From UBA11373 sp035291545 (lineage in GTDB: Bacteria; Actinomycetota; Acidimicrobiia; Spongiisociales; UBA11373), in assembly GCA_035291545.1 (NCBI GenBank), contig DATDRW010000037.1, positions 1 through 41,030 on the forward strand: DNA of 41,030 nt. Reading direction: 5' to 3'. A program made the translations under genes and the position numbers. A model generated the notes under the pieces. That model was not told where the DNA came from and did no database searches. It worked only from the letters and a program-made list of their open reading frames with translations. Shown here in pieces: positions 40,787 through 41,030 of this stretch (positions are counted from its first letter, which is position 1; the number at the start of each line of letters is the position of its first letter).

Positions 40787-41030
40787 TTACCAGACGTGGG
40801 TGCGGGGTCCGACCGCATTGGCCCGAATCTGCTCGAGCAACGTCGTCTCGCCGAAAGCGGTCAACCGGGAGGTCCTCGACAACGAGTTGCCACGTTTCTC
40901 GATCCCTCCGAGCACCTCCAGCATGCGACGGGTCGCCCACCACGCAGCAATCACCGCCCTCGCGCCGGGTGGCCTCCCGTCCAGCCGCCATCCCGAGTCG
41001 TCCAGCATGGTGACGGCCCGCCTCACGAGT
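40787..41030 (-). CDS. C-terminal part of an unidentified protein, cut by the window edge
   Basis: About 80 residues ending in TAA; the frame stays open to the window edge, so the N-terminus is probably missing. It contains LDGRPPGARAVIAAWWATRR, MLEVLGGIEKRGNSL and LTAFGETTLLEQIRANAVGPRTH, which read like the end of a helical, possibly winged-helix-like domain. I do not recognise the family firmly. It is convergent with the cyclase. If the frame does begin at the GTG at 41026, it would be a 79-residue protein. Confidence 0.5.
   Translation of the reverse strand, partial: LVRRAVTMLDDSGWRLDGRPPGARAVIAAWWATRRMLEVLGGIEKRGNSLSRTSRLTAFGETTLLEQIRANAVGPRTHVW

Overview
The window is a high-GC, tightly packed bacterial chromosome segment that reads as actinobacterial. 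The evidence is frequent GTG/TTG starts, many 4-nt stop/start overlaps, a BldD-type regulator with the c-di-GMP signature, a CIRCE/HrcA heat-shock circuit and actinobacterial-style LeuRS and SigA. A deep lineage such as Acidimicrobiia is my guess. It rests on a phoH-pgpH-ybeY order that I associate with Firmicutes and do not expect in Streptomyces or Mycobacterium, and on Thr-rich linkers. No rRNA, CRISPR array or intact mobile element is present.

Layout. 1-2.9 kb: tRNA-Ala(GGC), an alpha/beta hydrolase, and a ChrB-domain protein translationally coupled to an MFS transporter. 3.0-10.5 kb: leuS, a CPBP membrane protease, the DNA-uptake genes comEA and comEC, and holA. 10.6-17.3 kb: greA and rpsT on the minus strand, diverging from lepA-hemW-hrcA-dnaJ, with a perfect CIRCE operator inside the last codons of hemW, then bldD. 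17.4-23.2 kb: a chain phoH-pgpH-ybeY-corC-era in which every junction overlaps by 4 nt. 23.2-26.3 kb: three minus-strand genes (VOC protein, pterin-4a-carbinolamine dehydratase, large VIT/vWA surface protein with an LPPTG tail). 26.4-32.6 kb: recO-uppS, glyS, dnaG-sigA and tRNA-Asn.

32.5-38.0 kb is a 5.4-kb genomic island in tRNA-Asn. The last 49 bp of the tRNA gene are repeated exactly at 37951-37999, and next to that copy lies the N-terminal third of a tyrosine-type integrase. The cargo is a complete four-gene amino-acid ABC transporter (AapJ-Q-M-P type). The catalytic part of the integrase is gone, so the island looks fixed. 38.1-41.0 kb: three small uncharacterised proteins, a class III nucleotide cyclase broken by at least two indels, and a partial reading frame at the edge.

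Two genome-wide habits stand out. First, at least six intergenic sites carry short tandem repeats built almost entirely of 7-bp units (GTTTCCC, GTCGCCC, GGTGCCT, GGCATCC, GCAATTG and relatives), some folding into strong hairpins. Second, several genes have a TANNNT box 7-9 nt before the start codon, the geometry expected of leaderless transcripts. The window also holds genes tied to three nucleotide second messengers: BldD (c-di-GMP), PgpH (c-di-AMP) and the broken cyclase (cAMP or cGMP).
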